Positions 1 through 10,499 of a DNA stretch of 64,000 nt are shown in pieces. The stretch is from Neckera pumila (Eukaryota; Streptophyta; Bryopsida; Hypnales; Neckeraceae). Where the stretch lies: contig OZ018418.1 in NCBI GenBank assembly GCA_963969595.1, forward strand, positions 2,857,001 through 2,921,000, in the 5' to 3' direction. Each line of letters starts with the position of its first letter. The stretch's first letter is position 1. A program made the translations under genes and the position numbers. The notes under the pieces are model-generated. The model saw only the letters and a list, made by a program, of their open reading frames with translations, made no database searches and was not told the origin of the DNA.

Positions 1-2720
1 GCCAGAGCTGTCGTATGCATGGAAACTTAAGTGAGAGTGCGTGAGAGTATGTAAAAGGCCGAGATTGTATGTGCTGCAGGTTATGTGTTGTCTTTCGGTT
101 GAGATCGGACGAGAGAAAGTGAGAAACAGGATGTGCGGCTAGGAGAGAATGAGGTAGCGACCGAAAAGGGTCTAGCTAACCAAGTCCATGTCCATGCCTC
201 AGCTTCGCAAAAGTAGACCGGGAGCGTCCAGTTCCTCCTCTGAGATTAAGCTCCGGAAAGTAGTTCCGATCATCCCCTATGAAAAACCGGCGAGAATGGA
301 GCTCATGGACGACCTTAGCACAATGGGCTGTATAGGGTTGATGGAAAAACCCTAGGGGTTTAGAGAGGAGCGGATGGTGAGAGAGCTAAAGGGCAAACTG
401 TCGAATTATTTCAATAACACTGTCCGGGGGCGTCCAACCGAGTGGGAAGAAGAGAGGTGGAGAGAGGTCTACAACTTCCGGTTAGGGGGTTTAGGCATGG
501 CAAGACGGAGGTTTAAATTCATCCATGATAAGTCTACACCTTTCATGGAGAGCCCAACAACAAGGACGGATATGCGGTTTAGGATTGCATAGATGACCAA
601 CACCTTCGCCTTCTCCAGTTTCTGATTTTGATTGTCTACCCGGAGAAGCCCAAGAGGGTGACAATGACCATCGACAACACTATTTTTGGGGCCCTAAGCA
701 GGGAACGGAAAGTAGATTGGGCCCGGATCTTTTACGATCTGGTGTCCTAGCTTGTTACGAGAGTTGGAAAAAGTAGGGCCACTCTTTTGAGTCCCTACCT
801 TTTTCACCTCTATCAGTGCAACCAACTCCTCACCGATACGGAGGAGAAGACATAGAAGATTTAGGAATCCATCTTGAAGTATGAGGAGTCGGGTTCCGAT
901 GACAAACCGGAGGAATTATCCGGATCCGAACCAGAGACGGAAGAAGAAGATGAGGAGAAGCACCTCAAGATGAGGAAGCAAATGAAGACAACGCCTCTTC
1001 ATAAGAGAAGAACCCCTCCTACCAACCAATCCACTCTAGAACAGGGACCGAAAGTGGAGATATTGGATCTTGAAGACCCGATTGATCCGTTCAATCAGTT
1101 GACCCACATTCTTTGCGGAAACGAGCAGATTGGAAGGTTAAGAAAAGAACCCTCTCTATTATCAAAGAGCTGGTGGATGCGCTGGTAGACAGCAAGCTAC
1201 CGGCTAAGGTAGTACTACACATCACCAATCCGGACAAGCACAAGAAGAAAGAGGCAGAGATTCATCTGCTTATAGAAGAAGTCAACACCTTAAAGGCAGA
1301 TATGGTTGCCTTCAAAGAAGATAAGACCGCCGTTCGAGAGATGGCGGACACAACCCGGAAGGTGGCAAAGACAGTGAAGGCCATTCTGGAAGCTTCCGGA
1401 TCTGTCGCTGTCAAGGCAGAGTTATTTGACAAAGGAATACACAAGGAGAAGAAAGTATCCGATTCCCGGATAGTTCAGACCTTGATTTTACGGATCGAGT
1501 GGAAGCGGCAATGGTGGTGGCACAAGAGGCAACCAGTCGGATGGACTTTAGTAGCCAGAAGCTGAATGGATCCATATACTCCAGAGAGATCCATCATTTA
1601 GACCTACCGCTGTCGAATTCGTTTGCGACAGAAGGATCAAATCTGAGGGAACCTAACAATTAGACTCTCAAGTCAAAGAAGAGTCAATGAAGGACTGGGC
1701 CTAGACAAGCAATTCATCTGGATTCATTGCCAAGATCAGATCTTCCGGATCCTGCAGCCGGGGAGCGGAGCAGGAATTTGGTGGACGTCTTCAACCAGAA
1801 ACCAAAAGTCCTACACTGGGTGAGGGAGTTGCAAAGTAGGTAGGAATGTATTTTGTGTAAGATAGTTTAGACCGGATTGGATGTTAATCCGGTCTGGCCG
1901 GTTAGGATTAGACCCGAAAGTTCCGCGCGGATTTCCGGAGGGCCTTTTTGCCTTTATAAATCAATTGTATATAAAGCCAATCCCTGCTTAAGAGCTGGGA
2001 GTCTTTTTGCCTAAATTTTGCTTGTACCTTCTATTGGCTTTTTCTTATGTGTCTCTCTTGTGTGTGGCAGGGCGGTATGGTGAGGAGTTAGGAAGGCGCA
2101 CATTGGTTTGGGGGTGATTTCTCCCTTTGGTGTTTTTGTTTTGATCTTATGTGCAAGTGAGCGGGTAGTGAAAGAGTTGGGAGTGGATTTCAGTTCCTCA
2201 GCATCTTTAAGGTTTAGGATTCCGAGCGAGACAGCCGTTATTAGGCTAGGCGGATAGGGAGGGATTCCTTAGTCGCGCTAGAACTCCTGGGTGGGAAATC
2301 CGGTTGAATGTTCAATCTCCTGAGAGATCTCGTTGCCCTAGTTGGTAAACAGAAGAGCTTTAGTTAATGTTGGAACGGACAAGTACACTTGTAACCACCT
2401 GACTTCGTACAAATGGAACTTCGCGCCAAGGTTGTAGTATGAGCAGATGGTACGGAGGGTCTTTGTGTGACCTGTGATCCGGAGAGTTCTCTGGTTGGCT
2501 GTGAGGGATCAAACCAGATCTGGATTAGTGTAGGAGATTGGAACATAGAAAAGTGGCTCTTCAGCTACTATAAGTCACGAAGGGAGTGGCGGGCCTACCA
2601 CTCTCAAAAGCAAGCGGCAAACCCTTTGATGGTGAAACAGAGGTATAACTAAACTGGATGAGGGTAAGAGTGAATAGGAGTTGATCAAACCGGATCAAAT
2701 AGTTGGACGGATCAAGACGC
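1..2720 (+). repeat. Degenerate LTR remnant, cut by the window edge
   Basis: This is a diverged member of the long-LTR family that recurs at 3125-6601, 14746-17620, 23569-27071, 46158-49794 and 54892-58554. The homology rests on the embedded ORF relic and on the segment near 2580-2660, which resembles the block before the end of the other LTRs (matches around AAACAGAGGTATA). The 5' terminus lies outside the window. The usual 3' end, which carries a TACGACA terminus, is missing, so the 3' limit is approximate. No target duplication can be tested. Confidence 0.55.
188..1565 (+). pseudogene. Relic of the LTR-encoded ORF (most decayed copy)
   Basis: Reading from the ATG at 188 gives a Ser-rich start, then GCIGLMEKP followed by an in-frame TAG at 353-355, and further breaks. 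A segment near 625-720 reads YPEKPKRVTMT and NTIFGAL, matching the conserved N-terminal block of the other LTR ORFs (YPEKPTRVT, NTIFGA). The later part (1113-1565) is Lys/Glu-rich with coiled-coil character, like the middle of the intact copies. Function is unknown. The match between copies is clear by eye, but the protein is dead here because of several stops and frameshifts. Confidence 0.6.
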
Positions 2721-2977
2721 GAGAGAAGGGTCTAATTGTAATTTTCGCTGTTGTTGTGTTTCCGATTATGGTGTTAGGACCGAAAAAGGAAATATGGATA
2801 TTGACTAAGCTTAGATACTAAATAAGGTTAGATACTTCACAAAATCTTGTGGGTTTGATCTTTAGAGTCACTTTGTTATGCTTTAGAGTGGTTTTTGGAA
2901 GTATAACTAGGAATTTGCTTGCCCTGTGTTGCAACATTAGCAACATGAAGTTGTGATGCATTATTGCTTGCAACAAG

Positions 2978-3124
2978 TTGTTGCAAATGCACTGCAAAAT
3001 TATGAGAGTAGCTTCAGAATTTGGCGCAGGAGAGTACCTTCACTTTAACATTATGTCATGGCGTATATTGGAAGAAATGTATCCCAGCAATTTGCCCATT
3101 GACGCCAAAGGTGGCATCAATTGG
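2978..3124 (+). pseudogene. Upstream fragment of a RING-finger gene, cut by a solo LTR
   Basis: An open frame reads up to 3124 and ends in GGINW at the target duplication ATTGG. Past the solo LTR, the sequence from 6607 continues in the same frame (NSKDKLEFKF) for about 16 codons to a single TGA, and then runs into the RING ORF at 6667. This suggests one gene was split by the insertion. No domain is recognised in this fragment. It may be an exon part, and its true start is not visible. Confidence 0.4.
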
Positions 3125-6100
3125 TGTTGTACGCGCAGTCCAGGCATAAGTATCTTTAACACAAAAATGTGCTAAGCTAACACAAAATATCGTCCCAGGG
3201 AATTCTAGGTGTTATTGCAAACTAAGGCTATCCGGAGATCTCTCCAAAATAAAGCCCCAAGCAATCCATAACTCAATTTCTTTACTCTTTTTCCTTCCAA
3301 ATAATATTAACTTCCGGAATCCAATCCGGATCCGTCTTTTTCCCAATTCAAGTAACTCTTAGTTGAAACTCCGGTTTTTTGTACCCCTATTTTACCGTCA
3401 GGAGGTCCACTGTTGGTCTTTTAGAAGGGTAGGGACTCACCACTTGTAGTTCAAACACTCACACACACAAAGACACATACAGTTCTCTTCCGATGTTGCA
3501 GCAGGGAAGTTGCAGACCATAATCCTCACAGCTCTCCGAATGATCTTTTTGGAAACTAGGTCACTCAGAATCCACTTTCTATGCCTTCACTACAACGATA
3601 GATCAAGCACTCGGAACCAATAGTGACTCTGTTTGAGACTCTCAGACTGATCCGGCAGTTGGCAAGCCTTCCGATGGTGGGGAATATTTCGCTGGCGGTT
3701 GCTTATCTCCGTACAAAGCCCTTCCTGGGTTCTGGACGCGCATCCACTCTACTCTTCTGGATCACTATCCCAGCGATTTAAAGATGCAATGCACTAATCT
3801 TCCTTCACAGATCCAAAGTTCTTTTAGATGCCAACTATCGATCACACCTAGTTGATTTAGATCCAAACTCCTTCTCACCTATCTTCCTCACACTTCAATA
3901 CTCTTTCAAATTCTCTTACTCATGCACATAGCCGGATCTAGAAATATCCACAAGGGGTCTCCAATTTAAAGAAAGCAAATGAACACAATCAAGATGCACT
4001 CTAATAGGCTGAAATGGAATGAAAGGGCAACAAGCTTGCCCTCCCTTTAAAACTTAAACTAAAAAGCAAAAAAGCAAAAAAGGCACACCTGGAAATCAGG
4101 GTGGCCAATCAAACTAACATCCGAGATAAATGAAAATTCAGGCCGGCGGCCTCCTAAGAATCCGAAACCGGGTCCCACTCCCGGAATACTCAAGGCAGAA
4201 CGAATTCAAAAATCAAACAAAAAACTACCAAACTAACTACTTCCTCCTCGTTTTCTTCACGTTGCTCCCTGCCTTGGTTGGTGGTGACTTCACCGGTGTG
4301 CTCTTGGTCTGTGCACAGGTGATGATTGTGCGTTCTTGAGGCGGAGTGGCCTTGTCCTCCGACTCCCTTTCGATTTCACATTCCTCCTCCTCATCGTCCA
4401 AAATCTCCAACGGAATTTTATTGCCCTTGGACGGAGAAGCTTGATGCATGTGGGTGAACTTCTCCGAATAGTTCTGAGCCGGATTTTTGATGGCCCCCGA
4501 AGGTCCGGCCAGGCTACGACAAACCACAGACTGCGGTGTAGCAAAGAGTGCAACTCCAGTTGGTCGGGCCGACTCACCTGTAAAAAAAGGGAGTCTTGTT
4601 TTGGGAATCAAGTCTCTTGCCTTTTTTAGTGTTGAAGCTTCCAGCACTGTCACAACAGCTCTTGCTGTCCTCATCTGAACAGACGTTCCGGTTCCCTCCT
4701 TTCCGGACATTAGAGGCATACTGGTGTCATCAATCAGCATATCTTGTCCCCTTACCGGATTCTCCTCTGGTAATGTTTCTTTGGCCAGAGTCTGCAAGTA
4801 GTTTTGGGAATCCGCAACCTCCAAAAAACCCTCAAAATCCATCTCCTTGCCCAAATCGAGTTGCCCTAGTAGATGACGCATCTCTGCCAACACCTTCTCC
4901 ATCCGGGCTTGGTAGTCGATGAGTACCCTCAGTACATTCGGTCCGGAAGGGTGAGCTTTGTCCGTGAGCTTGTCGATGAAAAGCTGAGCTCTTAACACTT
5001 GCTCGGCTGGAGCTGCCACCAAAGCCAACAGATTCCGGACGAGGTTGGAAAAGTCTACCTCCTTCGTCCTCGCCACCTCTAGCTCGCTTTCTAGCTGAGC
5101 CAACTGAGATCTAAGATCGGTCATATCCTGTTGCAGATTCCGGATGCGGAGCTCTTGCACCTTCAGTGCCTCCAGATCCGTCCTTTTCTGGATTGCGTCA
5201 GCTATCTGCTCCGGGCAATCAACTCCCAAGAGTGTCATGGCTCCGCTGATGTATTCTGCCATCTCATTGGAGATCAACCAACACTCGTCGGCCCAATTAT
5301 GTTCGCGCCCCCAGAACTCCTTCATACAGTCATTTTTTGGATACTCCAATTGCGGTTTGTCATCCGTAACCACCTGCTTGCCTTGTGCAGCCTGATCCGT
5401 GGACTTCCATCTCCTGATCCGCTTGTGCGTCAAAGGCGGTTGCTCCAACACCTCCTCTTCAGATTCTCCTTGGACGGGTTGGTCCAATTGGACTTCTTCC
5501 ATAAATTTGTACTTTAGGACTTCCTCTCCATGGATGTATGCATGCATCTCCGGCTCATTCAAAAAACCTTGCTGATGGTAAAGGTGGAAAAGATATGGGT
5601 TGAGCGGGGTGGCTTTTCCGGAAGTTGCATGTGCGATTAATTTGGAGACTACGTCCGTAATAAGTCTACCCCAGTTCATTGGTCTGCCTTCAATTGCTCT
5701 TAATAGGGTGCTTGCAACTGCGGTTGTAACCTGGGTTGGCTTCTCCAGATACTGAATCAAAATGAAAAACTCCAGAATCCGGCTATGCCTATCTTCAATA
5801 CAGTCATGAATACTGTATCCTCAATATTGTGCACCGGACCAAAAAACTTACTCTGCCCGGTCCTATTGTTACGAGAAGCTAAACCAAATTTGGCCTTCCG
5901 GAATGAATACACTTCCACCCATATGTCCTTCGTCTAGAGTTTGGGTTGGCCTCTCACAATCAATTGGTACTGATTTGGAACTTCCACTACGAGTTCCGTG
6001 ATGATCTCATCATTCTTTAAACTTCAGGGGCGCCGTAACAATCCAGCGCATCCTATTGTTTCTAAGTCCTCCTCCAAGCGCTTCCGGACTTTTGGATCCT

Positions 6101-6601
6101 TAGGAATCGCTGGAGACATCATCCGAGCCGACCCTGCCATAGTTTACTGACTCGCTAATCCGGTGCAATTGGCACCAACTTCACCGATCTCTCCTTAGCA
6201 CGGTCCTAATTCACCACACTTTCATTCTTGAAGTGCACACCACGAGTACAAGAAGAAAGAGAGAGAAGAAATGGAAGCTGAGCCTTTAAGCACCCGAAGT
6301 TTGGCCGACAGTTTTCCAAGGGAAGGAGCATCAGACCGTTCCCGTAACGGTGCCTTAGGAGGTCTAGGCCAAAAGGCTATCGGTCATAGGCTTTCCGGAT
6401 CCGTCTTCCGTCCTATAGCTTCCATTTGTCACCGGAATGTTTATCCGGTTTAGGAGTTCTAGCAATCTAGGTATCAGCTATTTCTAATTCCTTTCTAGCT
6501 GATCTGGATTCCTAGATACTAATAACAAATTCCAGAAAATTAGACTATTCTAACCTAGTTTTATCCTATTTTCTATCTACTGGAGTTTTCATATTTCCAC
6601 A
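3125..6601 (-). mobile_element. Solo LTR of the long-LTR Ty3/gypsy family
   Basis: It begins TGTTGTACGCGC and ends TTTCCACA, the same termini (TG...CA) as the LTRs of the complete element at 14746-27071, in the same orientation. It is 3,477 bp long. The five bases before it (3120-3124) and after it (6602-6606) are both ATTGG, a perfect target-site duplication, so the boundaries are firm. No internal domain is present, so it is a solo LTR left by LTR-LTR recombination. It contains the LTR ORF on the minus strand. Confidence 0.9.
4237..6140 (-). pseudogene. LTR-encoded ORF, near complete, unknown function
   Basis: The ORF starts at an ATG at 6140 (MAGSARMMSPAIPKDPKV) and would run about 634 codons to a stop at 4237. 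The last 507 codons are open. Visible order: an N-terminal block with GCAGLL, a conserved YLEKPTQVT segment, PYLFHLYHQQGF, an acidic/polar stretch, a long coiled-coil-like region (repeated Leu/Glu/Arg heptad-like pattern, with LRIRNLQQDMTDLRSQL), a conserved VLIDYQARMEKVLAEMRHLL segment, a Ser/Pro-rich tail and a basic end KKTRRK. It is broken by a TGA at 6024-6026 and by further stops near 5760-5950. The product is unrecognised. Its position inside an LTR and its conservation across copies are the notable points. Confidence 0.7.
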
Positions 6602-6606
6602 ATTGG

Positions 6607-7014
6607 AACTCCAAGGACAAATTGGAGTTCAAATTCAGGACGGAGAGGTATTGATACCTGTTACACATGCCTCCCAATCAGGAAAGGCCACTACTGTGGC
6701 CTGACGTCCTTGAGTTTGTTAAGGATAGAAGCACATGTATAATTTGTTTCAATCTGTTTGGCCCCAAGGGCGGAGGGAGCTTGGAGACGTGTCGACATAT
6801 GTACCACCCGCAATGCATGATCACAGGATTGATTATGAAGCGGAGATGTATCATGTGCAAGGCCCCATTTCATAGCCAATTGTACAAGATGTTTGGCCTG
6901 GAGGAGCAAATGCCACCTCATTATGAGTATAATGAAGAAAATTGGCTGGTTCGACCGGACGAATTCTCGGCCAATATGTGGAGGAGCGACCTCATATGGT
7001 ACTGGAAACGGTAG
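6607..7014 (+). pseudogene. RING-H2 finger protein fragment
   Basis: The open part starts at the ATG at 6667 and encodes 115 residues. It holds a RING-type zinc-binding pattern: CIIC, then CRHMYHPQC (Cys-x-His-x2-His-x2-Cys spacing), then CIMC. This gives eight metal ligands in C3H2C3 order. RING-H2 domains usually act as E3 ubiquitin ligases; that is family knowledge, not shown here. The ORF ends in a TAG at 7012-7014. The bases from 6607 are in frame with the fragment at 2978-3124 apart from one TGA, so the ATG at 6667 may not be the original start. It could be a host gene or cargo of another mobile element. Confidence 0.6.
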
Positions 7015-7154
7015 ATACATAGGCATTTCTAGCGGCCTTGCTCAGTTGGCCAACTGGAGTAGTCTAACAAGGAGGCAACTAGGTGTAGCATCTCCATCCA
7101 TCTGGATCACCAACGCGAGCACTGAAATTATTTTGCGTATCTGCAACAAGGCCA

Positions 7155-7457
7155 TTGGGATCACGCCCGCGATGTCTTTGTCCCCGTACGGTTGCACCCC
7201 ACCTCGATGGCAAAGACATAGTATTTAACTTGGCGGGTGTGAATCTCGGATGCTCAAGCGCCATGAATGAGGATGAACAAATGGCAGCTTTGTCTGATTC
7301 TTCATTCAACGAGGCAGCAAAACTGACGGTAATTTTTGATTACTTGGACGAGGCGTATTTAGTCCCAGTTTTGCGCCTTTTGAACTCCTTGCAACATCCA
7401 CAAGGATTGCAAGCGTTGTTAGCTCAGGGGCTTAAAAGCAACATCATTGAACCCTAG
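7155..7457 (+). pseudogene. Probable C-terminal part of the broken RING gene
   Basis: This 100-codon ORF lies 140 bp past the RING fragment in another frame. The stretch between them stays open in a third frame (about 7010-7200), so at least two frameshifts would link them. From about residue 20 it reads like ordinary protein (FNLAGVNLG, then a helical Leu-rich run to SNIIEP). No domain is recognised. An AATAAAA signal at about 7731 follows about 270 bp later and could end this transcript. Confidence 0.35.
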
Positions 7458-8328
7458 TGCAAAGTTCCACACAATACATGATATGTTTGTCGAATTGGGG
7501 GACCCTTAAACACGCCCCGAGATACCCGAGGTGAGAATTGCAACGGTGCACGTATCGGTGCAACGAGTGTCCGCCCTTCAAGAAGTTAAGGACGTATGAT
7601 GTCCGTCAATATGAGATTGTCATTGCGGATAGTGGAAGGTTTGTACTTTTGTAGTTCCACATAGTGCACAGGCTTTAGTTTTGAGTTTTCAGCACAACTC
7701 CTTGTTGTGCATGTGTAAATATTCCACTAAAATAAAAACAAGTTTGGACATATTGTGGTGCAAATTTTCTTCTGCATTTCATTCTCTTGTATGTGATGGG
7801 TGCTGTTTATGATTTCCCTTATTTCCCCTTTGTTGAAACCGTAAACCATGGACCGTGCTAATTTAAACTGATATCCCTAGACATCCTATACTAATCCAAA
7901 TCCAAGGCCTTTCCTTGGCCCCTAAACCCTCGAAATTGCTTTTTCAATTTTTACCCAGTAGGGAGTAAAGCAATTTGACAATTGCTTTTGTTGCACATGC
8001 AATAAGTCTAATCAGAGGATCTCACACTACCTACTATTTGAATATGTGTCTAAAATTTATGAACACTAAAATCGCATAGATTGCAAGGTATATGCATTTA
8101 CCCTTTAAGTGCAAAAGAAGAAAGACACTTGTACAAGCACCCAATTTGCCTTGCCAAAAAAAATAGGGTGCAAATAGGAATTTTTTTTAATAAGAATCAA
8201 ATTGCCTTGACTTCCAAAATATGATGTGAATTCTCTTCCAAAAATTCACAATAACCCGTTCAGTAACCAAAGTAACTTATTTTGGCAAAAACAATTAGAT
8301 GTGAAAAAATACACAAGAGCCAAGTGTC
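7458..8328. other. Noncoding stretch, probable 3' UTR then AT-rich spacer
   Basis: There is no supportable ORF. A TAAAATAAAAAC polyadenylation-like run lies at about 7727-7740. A motif AGATTGCAAGGTATATGCAT at about 8078-8097 recurs inside the TTAA-flanked elements (8505, 31669, and inverted at 32549), so part of this stretch is probably an older fragment of that repeat family. Confidence 0.5.
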
Positions 8329-9260
8329 TTAACCCCTGAAGTACCAAGACTATATTCTCACCGCAAACGCTCCTAAACTGCCTTTTTTAGTACAAGTATT
8401 CAATTTTTGAAAAAAAAATTTTTTTTTTACACCTATCACCATAGGATCTTGTAGTATGGTGACTTGAGAACATAGTTTAAAAATTTCAGTAATTTCCACC
8501 ACGTGGATTGCAAGATATATGCAATCAAATTCACAATAATCATTTTTTGGGCCCTGCAAAAAAAAAGGCAGCAGCACTTCACAAGCTCACTTTTTGATGG
8601 AAAAATGTCCACAATGTTGGTACTTCTTTGGATTCTTTTTCCTAGACAAGTTCGCTATATGCTTGAAAATTTTGCAATTCATTTGGAATAGTGCAACATA
8701 TAGGAACAAAGTAGTAAGTAGACAGTAGTAGAGAATTATTCAAAATACAAAATTCTCAAGAATTTAATTATGGAATTAGAAAATGCTAATTCCAATGGTG
8801 GCATAGTTGTAATAAATAATCTACATCCTAAGATTTTATTTTTTTCCAAAAATAATGCAAATTGAACAAGATAAAAGACTTCAAAGTTTATTTTAGAGTA
8901 GAGAATCCACGACTACTTGCAAACTTATAATCTTCATATCTTTTGACTCGTTGATCAAAATGGGATGATTCAAATCTTTTCACCTATACATAACTTTAGA
9001 AAACCAATTTCAAATTTTTGTTTTCAAAAAAGGTGATTTTTGCTGATCTGCCCGAACTGCCCAGATACAAAAAAAATATCTTAGGCCCTAACTTTTGACT
9101 CGTATTTCCAGATGTCATGAAACTTGGTGCATATGAAAGTTATTCCTTACCCCTACCTTCTATTAAAATTTCAGCCAAAAATATGGAAATCTCTAGTTGT
9201 ACGTACCTGCCCAAAAATTATGTGCGGCCAAAAAACACTTGCTGGTCCTTTAGGAGTTAA
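8329..9260. mobile_element. TTAA-flanked inverted-repeat element (piggyBac-like MITE candidate)
   Basis: TTAA at 8329-8332 is followed by CCCCTGAAGTACCA. At the other end GGTCCTTTAGGAG precedes TTAA at 9257-9260. The ends are inverted repeats (CCYCTRAAGKACCA) and TTAA is the piggyBac-type target. The 924-bp interior has no coding capacity. A second element at 31801-32743 has the same ends, nearly the same length, and a shared internal block (TTTCAG, then AGATTGCAAGATATATGCA) about 170 bp in from one end. The superfamily assignment is inference. Confidence 0.5.
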
Positions 9261-9433
9261 CCAAAAAATTACTAAAATAGGGTGTGCAAAAAATTAAAGA
9301 AATGCACACCAACAAAAGTATCTTTCAAAAATAAAATAGGTGTAAGAACAAATTAGAAACAAGAAGTAAAGATCAATCTGTTGGTTAGTTCCTGCTGCCC
9401 ACCGTCAGAGGGACCGTCCAAGTAGTCCGTCCA

Positions 9434-9458
9434 TGCCATATTTAACTTCTTTTGGACT
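9434..9458 (+). repeat. Left terminal inverted repeat of the giant element
   Basis: It matches the reverse complement of 42948-42972 at 24 of 25 positions. It is followed by a small hairpin (TTTTGGACT-ATTCAA-AGTCCAAA). The first stem-loop half-site (TCTCCCGATG) lies at 9481. Confidence 0.6.
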
Positions 9459-9479
9459 ATTCAAAGTCCAAATTTTAAA

Positions 9480-9950
9480 ATCTCCCGATGCATGGTATTA
9501 GGGAATACACCGGGAGATTTTTGTACACAATTAAGTTTATTTTTGTGAAGGCATTGCAAGGCTCCCGGAAGGTCCATTGAAGCACAACAACATGGATCTT
9601 AGGATATACATGAATTGCAAATGTAAAGTAGATAGCCTTCAAATGGCTACGTGGTGTTTGGCAAGACATCGGGAGATATTCAGATACATTGAAGTTCATT
9701 TTGTTGAGAGTGTTCACATGCCCCAAGAGGTCAAATAAAGCCCATGAACATGCATCTCAGGATATATATAAAATGTAAATACGGATCAGTATATAGCCTG
9801 CAATGCATGGTGGTAGGCATTACATCGGGAGATATTTAGATACCTTCAAGTTCATTTTCCTAAGTGTGCTGTAGAACCCCCAGGAGGTCAATTGCACTCA
9901 AACTTGTATGTTAGGGACGATATAAACTTTGAATTATGCTCGAAGTTTGA
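9480..9950 (+). repeat. Subterminal tandem repeat, three units of about 156 bp
   Basis: The landmark CGGGAGAT recurs at 9511, 9670 and 9826, a spacing of 156-159 bp. Each unit repeats the order GCATGGT, TAGGCATTACATCGGGAGAT, AAGTTCATTTT, then an AGGTC segment and a GGATATA segment, with substantial divergence. Repeated subterminal modules next to a TIR are typical transposase-binding zones; that role is inferred. Confidence 0.65.
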
Positions 9951-10281
9951 ATGCAGGTTCCGAAAGTGGCAAGTGAAGATGAACATTGAGAACAGTAAGT
10001 GGCAAGGAAAAAAGGATCTTGCAACACTGTAGTAATCCCACAGGAGATTGAGTACAAAGAAAGGCAGAATAGCAAAGGAAACAGAGCGTGGACATGTGCT
10101 ATGACTACAACATGGGATTTGGAGGGTGCCCTCGAGGAATAAGAAGAAATGGCATTTCTGGTATATTTTGATAAAATAAACCCATCCTACACACATCAAC
10201 TTCCACTACTAGTGCTAGTAACTTTTGTAAAAGACATAGAAAACCCTTTATTAAAGAAACAAACTGTGCCATTATGAAGTC

Positions 10282-10475
10282 GAACAAAAGAAACCATTGG
10301 GAAATCTCCTGACAGTCTGCCACGGTCACACTGAACAAAAAAAACCATCGGGAAATCTCCCGATAGCCTTGCCACGGTCACACTGAACAAAAAAAAGCAT
10401 CGAGAGATCTTCCGATAGCCCGGCCACGGTCACACTGAATGAAGAAAAGCATCGGCAGATCTCTCGGTAGTCGTG
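10282..10475 (+). repeat. Tandem repeat, four units of 51-52 bp, each with a stem-loop
   Basis: Units start at 10282, 10333, 10385 and 10437 with GAACAAAA or GAATGAAG. Each contains a version of CATCGGGAAATCTCCCGATA. The first three end in GCCACGGTCACACT and the last is partial. The array lies just downstream of the 3' end of the DUF7869-type gene. Confidence 0.8.
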
Positions 10476-10499
10476 GTGGACCCGCGAGAAGTTAATCGA

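Noticed and set aside
1..30. TGTCGTATGCAT near base 10 as an LTR terminus
   Set aside because: It would imply a minus-strand LTR, but the ORF relic and 3' block that follow are in plus orientation; probably chance similarity.
10282..10475. Regular 52-bp repeats that could suggest a CRISPR-like array
   Set aside because: The whole unit is repeated, with no variable spacers, and the context is plant-type eukaryotic DNA with introns and LTR elements.
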